Notes: generated by a model from the letters alone, not told the origin. A stretch of 59,438 nt of DNA from Candidatus Aminicenantota bacterium (GCA_011772495.1 WVZL01000031.1:1-59438); one strand, 5' to 3'. Numbered from the stretch's first letter, positions 16,252 through 24,902 are shown. Program-made: numbers and translations.

Positions 16252-17658
16252 ATGTATTCGAAGAAACGATCTCTTCAATTTTTCAGTTATTTCTTGGTCG
16301 TTATTCTACTATCTAGTCTAACAATCAGCTGTGACAGAGGAACAAATGCTCCATATAAACGGCTTAGAGACTACATAGGCACTATCAAGGTGATTAATAC
16401 CCACGAACACCAAAGACAACCCGCTGAATACGCAGGACAGAAGCATAATTTCTACACTCTTTTAGCTCACAGCTACCTGCAAAGCGACCTTGTCTCAGCC
16501 GGGGCTAAGCCGTTGCGTTCTAAGCTCGTGAACCAAGGAAATCTTGATCAGCTCTGGGAAAAATATGGCCAGTATCTCGATTTCTCCCGCAACACCAGCT
16601 ATTACAGCCATTTTCTCGTAGGTTTCAAGGTTCTCTATGGGCTGAATGAGCCCTATTTTACCAAAGAAGCTGTAGGTTCGCTTTCCGAAAAGATCGCTGA
16701 AAATTACAGTCATCGTGAGCAGTGGTACGATGAAGCCGTCAGGGAAGCAGGCTTTGAGGTCATGTTCCTGGACCAGTATTGGGATAATTTTAATGTCGAC
16801 ATCGATAACAAGTATTTCGCCCTCGTGTTCAACATCAATCAGCTCGTTAGGTCCACGTCCCTCCGTTCCAAGATGACAGAGAAGGAAGCACCTGAAGACC
16901 AGAACATCTATAAGCTGGCCCAAAGGGATGGTCATCCCATAAAAACCCTTGATGACTACCTTGCCTATGCTGATAAACTTTTCCAGAAATTTTTAGACCA
17001 CAATACAGTTTGTCTGAAAAATTCTCTGGCTTACGGCCGGTCCTTGGATTTCGAATACATACCTTATGAGAAGGCTAAGATTCTTTTTGCTCAGCCTGCA
17101 AGCTTGATATCAGAACCTGAGAAGAAAGCTCTCCAGGACTTCATGTTCCATTGGGCTATTCAAAAATCCATCGAAGTTGGGCTGCCGATCCAGATTCATA
17201 CTGGTTATCTTGCCGGAAACGGCAATACGCTCGAGAACAGCCGCCCGACTAAGCTGAACAATCTCTTCCTTCGCTACCCCAAGGCGACTTTTGTCCTGTT
17301 TCATGGTGGATATCCCTGGACAGGCGAGTACAGCGCTCTAGGCAAGATGTTCCCCAACGTCTATCTCGATATTGTTTGGCTTCCTCAGATATCAAGGGAA
17401 GCTGCGGTCCGGGGCTTGGATGAGATGTTCGATGGTGTGCCCTACAATAAATTTTTCTGGGGAGGCGATTGCCATTTCATCGAGGAATCTGTAGGGGCTC
17501 TTGAATTCGGCAGGGATGTGGTGGCCCAAGTTCTGGCAGGGAGAGTCAAAAGAGGTCTCATGACTGAAGAAGTGGCTAGAGATGTAGCCCTCAAGATTTT
17601 TCGTGAGAATGCCCTAAGGACCTTCAAACTCGAAGAGAGAATGAACAGATCATTTTAG
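16252..17658 (+). CDS. Lipoprotein amidohydrolase-family metalloenzyme
   Basis: 468 residues, with a type II signal peptide (hydrophobic 8-25, lipobox around Cys27), so anchored on the outer side of a membrane. The first strand carries NTHEH (His51, His53), the metal-binding pair of the amidohydrolase TIM barrel. Later motifs IQIHTGYLAG, VLFHGGYPWTGEY and WGGDCHFIEES supply the remaining ligands, as in the amidohydrolase-2 (PF04909) group. Family members hydrolyse or decarboxylate cyclic and carboxylated compounds; this substrate is unknown. GGGAGG lies eight bases before the ATG. Lipid-anchored members are unusual since most relatives are cytosolic. The gene ends in the inverted repeat at 17660-17762. 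Confidence 0.83.
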   Translation: MYSKKRSLQFFSYFLVVILLSSLTISCDRGTNAPYKRLRDYIGTIKVINTHEHQRQPAEYAGQKHNFYTLLAHSYLQSDLVSAGAKPLRSKLVNQGNLDQLWEKYGQYLDFSRNTSYYSHFLVGFKVLYGLNEPYFTKEAVGSLSEKIAENYSHREQWYDEAVREAGFEVMFLDQYWDNFNVDIDNKYFALVFNINQLVRSTSLRSKMTEKEAPEDQNIYKLAQRDGHPIKTLDDYLAYADKLFQKFLDHNTVCLKNSLAYGRSLDFEYIPYEKAKILFAQPASLISEPEKKALQDFMFHWAIQKSIEVGLPIQIHTGYLAGNGNTLENSRPTKLNNLFLRYPKATFVLFHGGYPWTGEYSALGKMFPNVYLDIVWLPQISREAAVRGLDEMFDGVPYNKFFWGGDCHFIEESVGALEFGRDVVAQVLAGRVKRGLMTEEVARDVALKIFRENALRTFKLEERMNRSF

Positions 17659-17659
17659 G

Positions 17660-17762
17660 GGTCAGGTCTAGACTTTTAACTTTTCTCATGGAATAAGAGA
17701 AAAAAGACCAGATTCAATTCCCCCTAATAAAATCATGAAACTTAAAAGTGTAAGCCTGACCC
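17660..17762. repeat. GGTCAGG-type inverted repeat, possible bidirectional terminator
   Basis: Begins within two bases of the amidohydrolase stop: GGTCAGGTCTAGACTTTTAA is largely complementary to CTTAAAAGTGTAAGCCTGACC at 17741-17762. It fills the gap between two convergent genes. The runs of T and A flanking the arms could let it end transcription from both sides. Confidence 0.6.
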
Positions 17763-17781
17763 TCTACTCTTGATTTTTTGG

Positions 17782-18990
17782 CTAGTCATATTCTCTCTTA
17801 ATGGCAGCCAGAATTTCCATCGAAAGCAACTCACCCCCTGCCCCATTGGTCATGATGACAGCTCCTTGTCCCGATTCAGGGAATCCGATTAGCCAACAGG
17901 TTGCACCCGGATAATTGCTGCCCGGATGAGCAAATGACAAGTTTTGGCCTTGCCCATAGAGAAAAACGCCCAACCCTTCCGCTATAGGCACACCAAATAT
18001 GTTAGGATCAAGATCCAATTCCGGATGGAACGTACGTTGCACCATCGCTTGAGACAATATCCGATTGGATTGTCCTTGATAGGCGCGCATCAATTCCACT
18101 GCCAATCGGGCAAAAGCAGAAGGAGTGGTCATAAGACCGCCGTGAGCCACGGCTGAGGAGGCCATAACCGGATCATGAGCCTTTCCCTCAGCATCATGAG
18201 GCACAGCTTCTGTTGCTTTTAGATCTGTCCTTAAAGGATATACCAAAGTACTGGATCTCATGCCGAGAGGTTGGAATACGGTTTCCTGCGCAATTTGTGG
18301 GAACGGCTTGCCCAGTACATCTTCAAGAAGCAGTTGGATCACCACATATCCCATATTTGAATATTGCCATTTTGTACCAGGAACGAATTCAACACTGGCA
18401 GGATTGTTTTGAGCCGGAGCTTCACCTTTCAATACCTCAATAAGGGAAGGGATGCTCCCATCTTCCCAAGAAAAACCTCCATCTGGCCTGTTGATACCGG
18501 CCTGATGCGTCAACAGTAGGCGCAAGGTAATCTTCTTCTCCCGCGTAAAATCATTCTCCGGTATTTTCCAGGATTTCAAATACGTGTTTACGTCCTCATC
18601 CAGGTCAAACCGTCCTTGCTCAACGAAATGGAGCGATATTATAGAGGTGAGAAGTTTAGTGGATGAGGCAGCTTGAAAGAAAGTTTCGGGAGTTACAGCG
18701 GTGCCACTTCCAGCTTTAATAACGCCGTATCCTTTGATCCATTCGATCTTATAATTATTAATGACTGCTATACTGACACCAGGCACTTTATAATGGCGCA
18801 TACGTTCAGATAATGTCTTAATATTCTGTGTTTTTGGACTATCAGCTTCAAATATGGCCAGGGGTGTCGTGAATTCCGCAATACCGTTTTCTATGTGTTG
18901 TATTTTTTGTTCGATTTTGAGTTTTGCTTTCTGCGATGAGCAAGAGACAATAACCAAGACAAGATTTATAGAGATAATGAATTTGCGCAT
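17782..18990 (-). CDS. Class C beta-lactamase-like serine hydrolase, lipoprotein
   Basis: 402 residues, ATG at 18990 with AAGGAGAG upstream. A lipoprotein signal ends at Cys17 (VIVSC). The penicillin-binding/beta-lactamase fold shows SxxK as SSTK (Ser109-Lys112) and YSN at 210-212; the KTG position appears to be the HPG of AHPGSN. That combination is typical of the broad beta-lactamase-related (PF00144) esterase and peptidase group rather than of true AmpC resistance enzymes. The substrate may be D-amino-acid peptides or esters. It stands alone on the minus strand and is convergent with the amidohydrolase. A second, differently built member is at 41080-42564. Confidence 0.87.
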   Translation of the reverse strand: MRKFIISINLVLVIVSCSSQKAKLKIEQKIQHIENGIAEFTTPLAIFEADSPKTQNIKTLSERMRHYKVPGVSIAVINNYKIEWIKGYGVIKAGSGTAVTPETFFQAASSTKLLTSIISLHFVEQGRFDLDEDVNTYLKSWKIPENDFTREKKITLRLLLTHQAGINRPDGGFSWEDGSIPSLIEVLKGEAPAQNNPASVEFVPGTKWQYSNMGYVVIQLLLEDVLGKPFPQIAQETVFQPLGMRSSTLVYPLRTDLKATEAVPHDAEGKAHDPVMASSAVAHGGLMTTPSAFARLAVELMRAYQGQSNRILSQAMVQRTFHPELDLDPNIFGVPIAEGLGVFLYGQGQNLSFAHPGSNYPGATCWLIGFPESGQGAVIMTNGAGGELLSMEILAAIKREYD

Positions 18991-19101
18991 GTTTTCTCTC
19001 CTTACAATTTTTAGCTGTTTATTGTTATTACGGATTGTGTCAAAATTTTGTTCCCTATATCGCCTCCCTTTTATGCTATCGATCCAGCCTGCTTTTTATA
19101 T

Positions 19102-19130
19102 TTGACTCTTTTTTTATGAATTGATATTCT
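19102..19130 (+). promoter_or_regulatory. Sigma70-like promoter, twin of the kinase promoter
   Basis: TTGACT (19102-19107), 17-nt spacer, TATTCT (19125-19130). The surrounding ~40 nt match the promoter at 2005-2033 almost base for base. Transcription would start near 19137, which rules out the ATG at 19131 as start codon. Confidence 0.6.
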
Positions 19131-19250
19131 TTGACCAAACAGGCAAAAAATTACATGCGAGGGGAGGATTTTATTTCGCATACCTCATCACTCCTTCATA
19201 ACTCTAAAATAAATAAATATAGAACTGTTCCTTTCCTAAATTTCATTAAG

Positions 19251-20129
19251 ATGAATAAATTGACTCTGAGGCTGTTATTATTTCTTATCATCTTGATTCT
19301 CTTTCAATACATTCCTGCTCAAGATAAACCGGGAATAACGGCTGATAAAATCAAGTTGGCGGCTATCTTGAAGAAGACCAGGGAATACTGCTCCAAACTG
19401 GAAAGGGCAGCCTTCCATTTTGTCAGCCTGGAAGAAGTTACAGAGAAAATCAGTATCCCTGAGAATCTCACTCAAGATATAACAGCTGTAAACTTGAGGG
19501 ATTTAGATAGAAGTAGCCACCGTTTGACGAGAACTGGAAAGACAGATGTAAATACATTCCTGTACGACTATCAATTGATCAAGAAAGAAGGCCAGGATGA
19601 AGAGACTCGGATCTTGTTAGAGAAAAACAGGAAGAAAATTCACCGCAAGGACGCTCTTTTAGAAATCCAACAGTTTCGTTATGAAAAATTAGTGTTCGGA
19701 CCCTCCGGTCTTTTGAGTCAATACTGGCAGCGCTATTATGATTATGAAATTGTCAGAGAAGAAAAGCTGAACGGTGAAAAGGTCGTGGTCATAGACGCTG
19801 TTCCCAAGGCGTCTTTAAGCGAAAATTATCCCTTCGGAAAAATCTGGGTAAGAGAAAACGATTTTGCTATCTTGAAGATTGAGTGGGATGAAAAATCATT
19901 AGAAGGTTTGCAAAGCATAAAGGAAAGAGCCGAAAGATACAGAGCAGAGCCTCGAATTACCCTGATTTCCGAATTCGGGTATGAGAAGAATGAAATCAGA
20001 TTCCCCAGCCGCTTCACTTTTGAAGAGGCCTATCTGGATTCCAAGGGGGAGAAATTTATTAGGCTAGAAATCATTGTTGTTTACAGGGATTATAAATTCT
20101 TCACCGTCGATGTCGACGTGAAATATTAA
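19251..20129 (+). CDS. Exported protein of unknown function, possibly LolA-like fold
   Basis: 292 residues from the ATG at 19251, chosen because a clear signal peptide (LRLLLFLIILILFQYIPAQ) begins there and the upstream ATG at 19131 lies before the predicted transcription start. No strong ribosome site is visible. The mature part alternates short beta strands with charged loops (KKIHRKDALLEIQQFRYEKL, VVVIDAVPKASLSENYPFGKIWVRENDFAILKIEW), a pattern seen in LolA/LppX-like outer-membrane lipoprotein-sorting folds; the NYPFGKIWV...LKIEW stretch is the most suggestive. No catalytic motif. Its 3' end overlaps the convergent methyltransferase gene by four bases. Confidence 0.72.
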   Translation: MNKLTLRLLLFLIILILFQYIPAQDKPGITADKIKLAAILKKTREYCSKLERAAFHFVSLEEVTEKISIPENLTQDITAVNLRDLDRSSHRLTRTGKTDVNTFLYDYQLIKKEGQDEETRILLEKNRKKIHRKDALLEIQQFRYEKLVFGPSGLLSQYWQRYYDYEIVREEKLNGEKVVVIDAVPKASLSENYPFGKIWVRENDFAILKIEWDEKSLEGLQSIKERAERYRAEPRITLISEFGYEKNEIRFPSRFTFEEAYLDSKGEKFIRLEIIVVYRDYKFFTVDVDVKY

Positions 20130-20791
20130 TCTGAAGTTTTATAGCTGATGGAAATACCGGTCCAGCTTGTCCGGTCTATTGTCGTTTCCATATTAGGCAG
20201 GCTTCTCACATATTCCAGGAATTCTTTTATGCCCCGCATATACCCCAGATTCACTACATTGTGAGCGGTGAAACATCCACCAACTTCAAGTTTTGGCAGC
20301 AAAAGTTCCAAGTATTTTTGATTCCAATCCTTATCCGCATCCAGAAAGACAAAATCAAAAGGCCCCTCGAGCTGGGGAACCAGGTCATGGGCATTGGCCA
20401 GCCTAGCCTCGATATAGTCGCTCAAACCAGCCTTTTTAAAATTCTCCAAAGCCATGTTGTAACGGGTTCTGTTTATTTCGATAGTGATCAGCTTACCTCC
20501 TGTTTTGCTCAGGGCCCAGGCGATCCAGATGGCTGAATGGCCGGTGGAGGTTCCGATCTCGAGGGCTCGCTTATAGTTGTTCTTGATGATGAGGTCGTAG
20601 AGCACGCGTGCATCGGCTCGAGGGACATTCGAGTGGCGCCACTTCCCTCGCTGACTCTTGAGAAAATTCTCCACTCTCTGGTCAAGGCCTTGACTCTGTT
20701 CAAGCTCTTGGGCAAAGCCGGCTGAAACTGATAAACATAAACAACAGAGCAACGAAAAAATCAGGAGATAGTTCTTAGATCTAGGTTTCAT
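20126..20791 (-). CDS. Exported SAM-dependent O-methyltransferase-like protein (copy 1)
   Basis: 221 residues. It starts with a canonical Sec signal peptide (basic n-region KPRSK, hydrophobic 8-24, probable cleavage after AGFA). The remainder is a class I methyltransferase of the catechol/caffeoyl-CoA OMT type: motif I EIGTSTGHS (78-86), acidic IEIN (104-107) for the ribose, and the metal-binding LDADKDW region (150-155), all intact. Cytoplasmic relatives have no signal peptide and SAM is not expected outside the cytoplasm, so location and methyl donor are unclear. A promoter is visible at 20850-20879. It diverges from the Tat-exported FAD oxidoreductase at 21109 and has a close paralog at 22803-23480. 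AAAGGATTG before the ATG acts as RBS. Confidence 0.85.
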   Translation of the reverse strand: MKPRSKNYLLIFSLLCCLCLSVSAGFAQELEQSQGLDQRVENFLKSQRGKWRHSNVPRADARVLYDLIIKNNYKRALEIGTSTGHSAIWIAWALSKTGGKLITIEINRTRYNMALENFKKAGLSDYIEARLANAHDLVPQLEGPFDFVFLDADKDWNQKYLELLLPKLEVGGCFTAHNVVNLGYMRGIKEFLEYVRSLPNMETTIDRTSWTGISISYKTSD

Positions 20792-20828
20792 TTCAATCCT
20801 TTAATTTTCTAATGATCTTTAACACGCG

Positions 20829-20862
20829 TTTTCATCCAAAAGTTGGCTGATTATATGTCATT
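20829..20862 (-). promoter_or_regulatory. Conserved leader block shared with the methyltransferase paralog
   Basis: On the minus strand TGACATATAATCAGCCAACT, then TTTGGATGAAAA, recurs with few changes at 23508-23542 upstream of copy 2. It covers the -10 box and the start of the leader, so it was either retained after duplication or serves a common regulator. Confidence 0.5.
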
Positions 20863-20879
20863 CAGGTTTATCTTTTCAA
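20850..20879 (-). promoter_or_regulatory. Promoter of exported methyltransferase copy 1
   Basis: On the minus strand, TTGAAA (20879-20874), an 18-nt spacer, then TATAAT (20855-20850), about 59 nt before the ATG at 20791. Confidence 0.5.
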
Positions 20880-21108
20880 CTTTTAACATCAATCAACAAT
20901 CATAAGAATATTTTTTTTCAAAAAGTTGATTCAGGGATTATTTATTTACAGGCTTATGAACACTTCCAATAACTCACACGTATTATGTAATAAGAGCAAT
21001 TTATTTCACCTTTTGTGTATTTTTCATCAAAATAAAATGAATATGGAGCTGGACGTATGAAAAAAAGTGTTGGGATGAGAGATTCAGAAAAAATGGAGGG
21101 GAGGAAAA

Positions 21109-22743
21109 ATGTCAGATAAAGGCTTAAAACGAAGAGATTTCTTGAAGATTCTAGCGACCGGGATCCCCACCCTCACGCTCGATTGGGATTCGTTTCCCAG
21201 AGGAAAAAACATTGGAAAGGGCAAGAACCAGGTTGATGCCGTGATCATCGGAGCGGGTCTGGGAGGGTTGAGTTGTGCTGCGGCCTTTGCTAGACAGGGA
21301 TTCAAGCCTCTGGTATTAGAGCAACACTCTATACCTGGTGGTTATGCCACGACATTCAAGAGACCAGGTGGATTTGTTTTTGATGTGTCTCTTCATTCCA
21401 CTACTGTAGGAGAGAGAAACGGCCTCGCCAATCTCATAACTGGTTTTCCCGAGGTCAAAGATGTCAAATTCGTGCCCCATCCATTTCTTTTCCGAGCCAT
21501 TTTCCCGGAGCATGATATCCGAGTACCCCAGAAAAATCCGAAAAAATATGTCGAGATGCTGGTCAGCCAGTTTCCCGATGAGAAACAGGACATTGAAGGA
21601 ATATTCGAAGACATGTTCGGTTTGTCCGCAGATATAAGCAAGTACTCCCAGGCAGCCGGCCAGGTGGATATGAGCACCTTCCCCCAGGAATTCCCTTATT
21701 TATTTAAAAGTTTCAACAAAACCTGGGGAGCTTTAGCGGATACCAGAATCAAGAATCCCAAAGTGAAGGCGATCATATCTGCACAATGGGGATACTACGG
21801 ACTCCCGCCATCCAAGATCTCCTGTTATTATTATGCACTCCCCTTCCTTGGTTACCTTCAGCAGGGAGGATATTACCCGATAGGAAGATCTCAGAAGATA
21901 AGTGATGCCTTGGTGAAATTCATCGAAGACCGAGGGGGAAAGGTGAAGCTCAAGACACGAGTGGACAAAATTCTCACCAAGGACCATTTAGCCTACGGAG
22001 TCAGAACCGAGGAGGGGACAGAATTCAAGGGGAAAGTTGTGGTTTCAAACGCCAATGCTTATGACACTTTCCTCAAGATGATGGATGAGACAGACCATCT
22101 CAAAGACTATGTGGCCAAGTTTGAAGAATACAGCGTGAGCCTCTCCTGTTTTCAAGTCTTTCTGGGGCTCAAGAAGGATTTGGTGGGTGAGGTGGGACTC
22201 AAAGACAGCGAGATCTTCTTTTCTCATGGATATGATGATGACGCGTCTTATAAGGCTTTTCTCGAGGCGGATATGGAAAATTCAGGCTATACATTAGCGC
22301 TGTATGATAATGTCTATAAAGGCTATTCTCCTGAAGGAAAAAATACGGTCAGCATTCTCGTACTCCAGGGTTATAAGCACTGGGAGAGGTATGAAGCTGA
22401 CTACCGGCAGGGGAATAAGAAAGAGTACAAGGCAGAGAAGGAGCGAATGGCTGACATTTTGATAAAAAAAGTAGAGGAGACTGTGCTCCCTGGATTGTCC
22501 AAAGCTGTGGAGGTTAAGGAGATTGGAACTCCCTTGACCAATTGGCGCTATACTCGCAATTACAGGGGAGCCATATACGGATGGGATCAGACCATGAACA
22601 ACAGTGGCCCGAACCGGATGCCCCATGCCACCCCGATCAAGAACCTCTATCTGGCAGGAGCCTGGACGCAGCCGGGACATGGATATGGCGCTGTTATTCC
22701 TAGCGGTCTGCAGTGTTTTTCAGAAATCATGAAAGAATGGTAA
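21109..22743 (+). CDS. Tat-exported FAD-dependent oxidoreductase (phytoene desaturase/retinol saturase-like)
   Basis: 544 residues. The N-terminus carries a twin-arginine signal (KRRDFLK, residues 7-13) followed by a short hydrophobic stretch, implying export folded with FAD bound. A dinucleotide motif VIIGAGLGGLSCAAA (46-60) and EQHSIPGGYATTF place it in the CrtI/CrtISO/RetSat amino-oxidase group. The C-terminal motif YLAGAWTQPGHGYGAVIPSG is the typical FAD-closing segment. Family reactions are desaturation, saturation or isomerisation of isoprenoid chains; the substrate is unknown here. GGGGAGG precedes the ATG. It is divergent from the exported methyltransferase at 20126 and convergent with copy 2. 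Nothing else of carotenoid synthesis is present in the window. Confidence 0.87.
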   Translation: MSDKGLKRRDFLKILATGIPTLTLDWDSFPRGKNIGKGKNQVDAVIIGAGLGGLSCAAAFARQGFKPLVLEQHSIPGGYATTFKRPGGFVFDVSLHSTTVGERNGLANLITGFPEVKDVKFVPHPFLFRAIFPEHDIRVPQKNPKKYVEMLVSQFPDEKQDIEGIFEDMFGLSADISKYSQAAGQVDMSTFPQEFPYLFKSFNKTWGALADTRIKNPKVKAIISAQWGYYGLPPSKISCYYYALPFLGYLQQGGYYPIGRSQKISDALVKFIEDRGGKVKLKTRVDKILTKDHLAYGVRTEEGTEFKGKVVVSNANAYDTFLKMMDETDHLKDYVAKFEEYSVSLSCFQVFLGLKKDLVGEVGLKDSEIFFSHGYDDDASYKAFLEADMENSGYTLALYDNVYKGYSPEGKNTVSILVLQGYKHWERYEADYRQGNKKEYKAEKERMADILIKKVEETVLPGLSKAVEVKEIGTPLTNWRYTRNYRGAIYGWDQTMNNSGPNRMPHATPIKNLYLAGAWTQPGHGYGAVIPSGLQCFSEIMKEW

Positions 22744-22802
22744 GGGATGGATTAGGCTGAGGATTTGAAGACAAACAGCCTTTTCCCCAACGAGTCGAAT
22801 AG

Positions 22803-23480
22803 TCAATAAGATCCGCTAATAGATCTTTTATAACTGATGGAAATGCCGGAGCTGCTGGCGCGATTTATAGCGGTTTCCATGTTAGACAGACTTCTCAAAT
22901 AGTCAAGAAACTCCTCGACACCACGCATGTATCCTAAATTCAATACATTATGAACAGTGAAACAGCCTCCCAGCTCGAGCTTTGGCAATAGTAATTTTAG
23001 ATAATTCGTATACCAATCCTTGTCTGCGTCAATAAAAACAAAATCAAAAGGTCCTTCAAGCTGGGGCACTAAGTCATGAGCATCAGCAAGTCTGGCATCG
23101 ATGTAATCACTCAGTCCCGCCCTTTCAAAATTGGCTAAGGCCTTTCTGTAACGGGTTTCATTTATTTCGATAGTAATGAGCTTTCCACCCGTTTTGCTCA
23201 GGGCCCAGGCAATCCATGTGGCTGAATGGCCGGTAGATGTTCCGATTTCCAGGGCTCTCTTATAGTCATTCTTGATGATAAGATCGTAGAGCACTTTTCC
23301 GTCAGCTCTAGGCACATTGAGATCCTTCCATTTTCCTCTCTGGCTAGTGAGAAAATTTAGTACTTTCTCATCGAGGCCATGATTCTCTTCTATTTCTTGG
23401 GAAAAACTAGATATAACCGATAGGCCTAAGCAAAAAAATATTGAAACAATCAGGAAATGATTCTTAGATTTTCTTTTCAT
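22803..23480 (-). CDS. Exported SAM-dependent O-methyltransferase-like protein (copy 2)
   Basis: 225 residues from the ATG at 23480 (GAGG five bases upstream); an ATG eight codons earlier lacks a site. Its N-terminal signal peptide (basic KRKSK, hydrophobic 9-25, cleavage near SSFS) has the same position as in copy 1 although the signal sequence itself has diverged, which argues that export has been kept by selection. EIGTSTGHS (78-86), IEIN and IDADKDW are intact. The two copies align without gaps over nearly all of the mature part and share a leader block. It diverges from the Tat-exported aldo/keto reductase at 23703. The substrate and source of methyl groups are unknown. Confidence 0.85.
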   Translation of the reverse strand: MKRKSKNHFLIVSIFFCLGLSVISSFSQEIEENHGLDEKVLNFLTSQRGKWKDLNVPRADGKVLYDLIIKNDYKRALEIGTSTGHSATWIAWALSKTGGKLITIEINETRYRKALANFERAGLSDYIDARLADAHDLVPQLEGPFDFVFIDADKDWYTNYLKLLLPKLELGGCFTVHNVLNLGYMRGVEEFLDYLRSLSNMETAINRASSSGISISYKRSISGSY

Positions 23481-23507
23481 TTCATCCTCACAATTCTTTA
23501 ACATTGA

Positions 23508-23542
23508 TTTTCGTCCAAAAGTTGTCCGATTTTATGTCAGTA
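23508..23542 (-). promoter_or_regulatory. Conserved leader block upstream of methyltransferase copy 2
   Basis: Minus-strand TGACATAAAATCGGACAACT, then TTTGGACGAAAA, matches the block at 20829-20862. The -10-like TAAAAT is at 23534-23529; a -35 is not clear. Confidence 0.4.
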
Positions 23543-23702
23543 CGGGCTATTTTCTTCGATCTCTTTTCAAAGGAAAATTTTTTATTGACAACCTTTGAAT
23601 ATCTATATTATATAATATCCTTACCATAAATATTACTATTTTTATGGTTTTACTAGATTTTAATCCAATCAATGGAAAAAGTCAAGGAAAGGAGAAATCA
23701 GG

Positions 23703-24896
23703 ATGGCAGCCAAGATTAAAAGGAGAACCTTTTTAAAAACAACATCGCTGGGAGTGATCGGCAGTGCTGTGCTCCCTTATAAAGCCATGGCCAAGCTGAC
23801 TCCTGTTGAGAAACCATCCTCATCTCTCGTTTACAGGACCCTCGGTAAGACAGGGCTTAAGGTAACAGTGGTTAGCTACGGAGTCATGGATGCTGACAAT
23901 CCTGCTTTGCTCCACCGGGCTTTAGAATTAGGTATCAATCATTACGACACAGCCCATGGTTACCAGAGAGGAAGAAACGAGACTATGGTCGGGGATGTCG
24001 TAGAATCCATGGGAATGAGAGATAAGGTGATCATTGCCACCAAAGTTGCACTGCCCAGAGATAGAAGGACAATGAACTATACTCCCAAGGCGACCAAGGA
24101 ATCCTTCCTGGAGATGCTGGAGACGAGCTTAAAAAGGCTTAAGACTGATTATGTGGATATTCTCTACAATCACAGTGTCTATAACGAAAAGATGGTCAAC
24201 TATGGTGAAGTCCTGGAGGCTTTAGCTGCGGCCAAAAAAACCGGAAAAGCCCGGTTTGTTGGATTTTCCACTCATTCCAACGAGCACAATGTCATCCGCA
24301 GCGCAATAAAGAACGGCCAGTATGAGGTGATCTTAACAGCTCATAATTTCTTAAAATCCAACAAGGATGAGCTGAAGCAAGCGATAAAAGAAGCTGCCCA
24401 GGCCGGAATTGGAATCGTGGTCATGAAGCCCATGGCCTTGAAATTTGATGATTATTTAGGGGAGCGGGATGAGAAATACTTTGAATCTGCTTTGAAGTGG
24501 GTTCTGGCCGATAAGAATGTCGCTTGTGCTATACCCGGGATGACCACTTTTGATCATCTGAACCAGAATTTTTCAGTGATGGCGAACTTAGAAGTGGATA
24601 AAAAGGATGTTCATCAGCTGGCCAAAGTTAAGTTCACTTCGACTGGGCACTATTGCAGTTCTTGCCAGGAATGCCTCTCTACCTGCCCGAAGGGAGTCGA
24701 TATTCCCGAGATCATGCGCAGCCTCATGTACTATAATGGATACCACAGTCCTCGGCTGGCTCTGGAAACATACTCAGGAATTCCTTCGCAGCAAAGCCTC
24801 GAGGCTTGTTCTGATTGTAGGAACTGCAAGGCAATCTGCAGGAACGGCAATAACATCGCTACAGCCATCCGATCCGCCCACAAGGTCTTCGCTTAA
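23703..24896 (+). CDS. Tat-exported aldo/keto reductase with C-terminal ferredoxin-like clusters
   Basis: 397 residues. The Tat signal KRRTFLK (6-12) is followed by GVIGSAVLPY. The aldo/keto reductase barrel keeps the catalytic tetrad Asp82, Tyr87, Lys114 and His157. The last 85 residues hold two Cys groups: CSSCQECLSTCPKG (about 317-327), a standard 4Fe-4S pattern, and CSDCRNCKAIC (about 362-372). Family members with this tail occur in anaerobes and are annotated as Fe-S aldo/keto reductases. Export with bound cofactor implies an extracytoplasmic electron donor other than free NADPH. AAAGGAG precedes the ATG. The stop is followed directly by a ~108-nt element (24903). It diverges from methyltransferase copy 2. 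Confidence 0.9.
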   Translation: MAAKIKRRTFLKTTSLGVIGSAVLPYKAMAKLTPVEKPSSSLVYRTLGKTGLKVTVVSYGVMDADNPALLHRALELGINHYDTAHGYQRGRNETMVGDVVESMGMRDKVIIATKVALPRDRRTMNYTPKATKESFLEMLETSLKRLKTDYVDILYNHSVYNEKMVNYGEVLEALAAAKKTGKARFVGFSTHSNEHNVIRSAIKNGQYEVILTAHNFLKSNKDELKQAIKEAAQAGIGIVVMKPMALKFDDYLGERDEKYFESALKWVLADKNVACAIPGMTTFDHLNQNFSVMANLEVDKKDVHQLAKVKFTSTGHYCSSCQECLSTCPKGVDIPEIMRSLMYYNGYHSPRLALETYSGIPSQQSLEACSDCRNCKAICRNGNNIATAIRSAHKVFA

Positions 24897-24902
24897 TATA
24901 TA

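Noticed and set aside
17782-18990. Antibiotic-resistance beta-lactamase
   Set aside because: Only the broad serine-hydrolase motifs (SxxK, YSN, HPG in place of KTG) are present, with no AmpR-type neighbour; the family is mostly esterases and peptidases.
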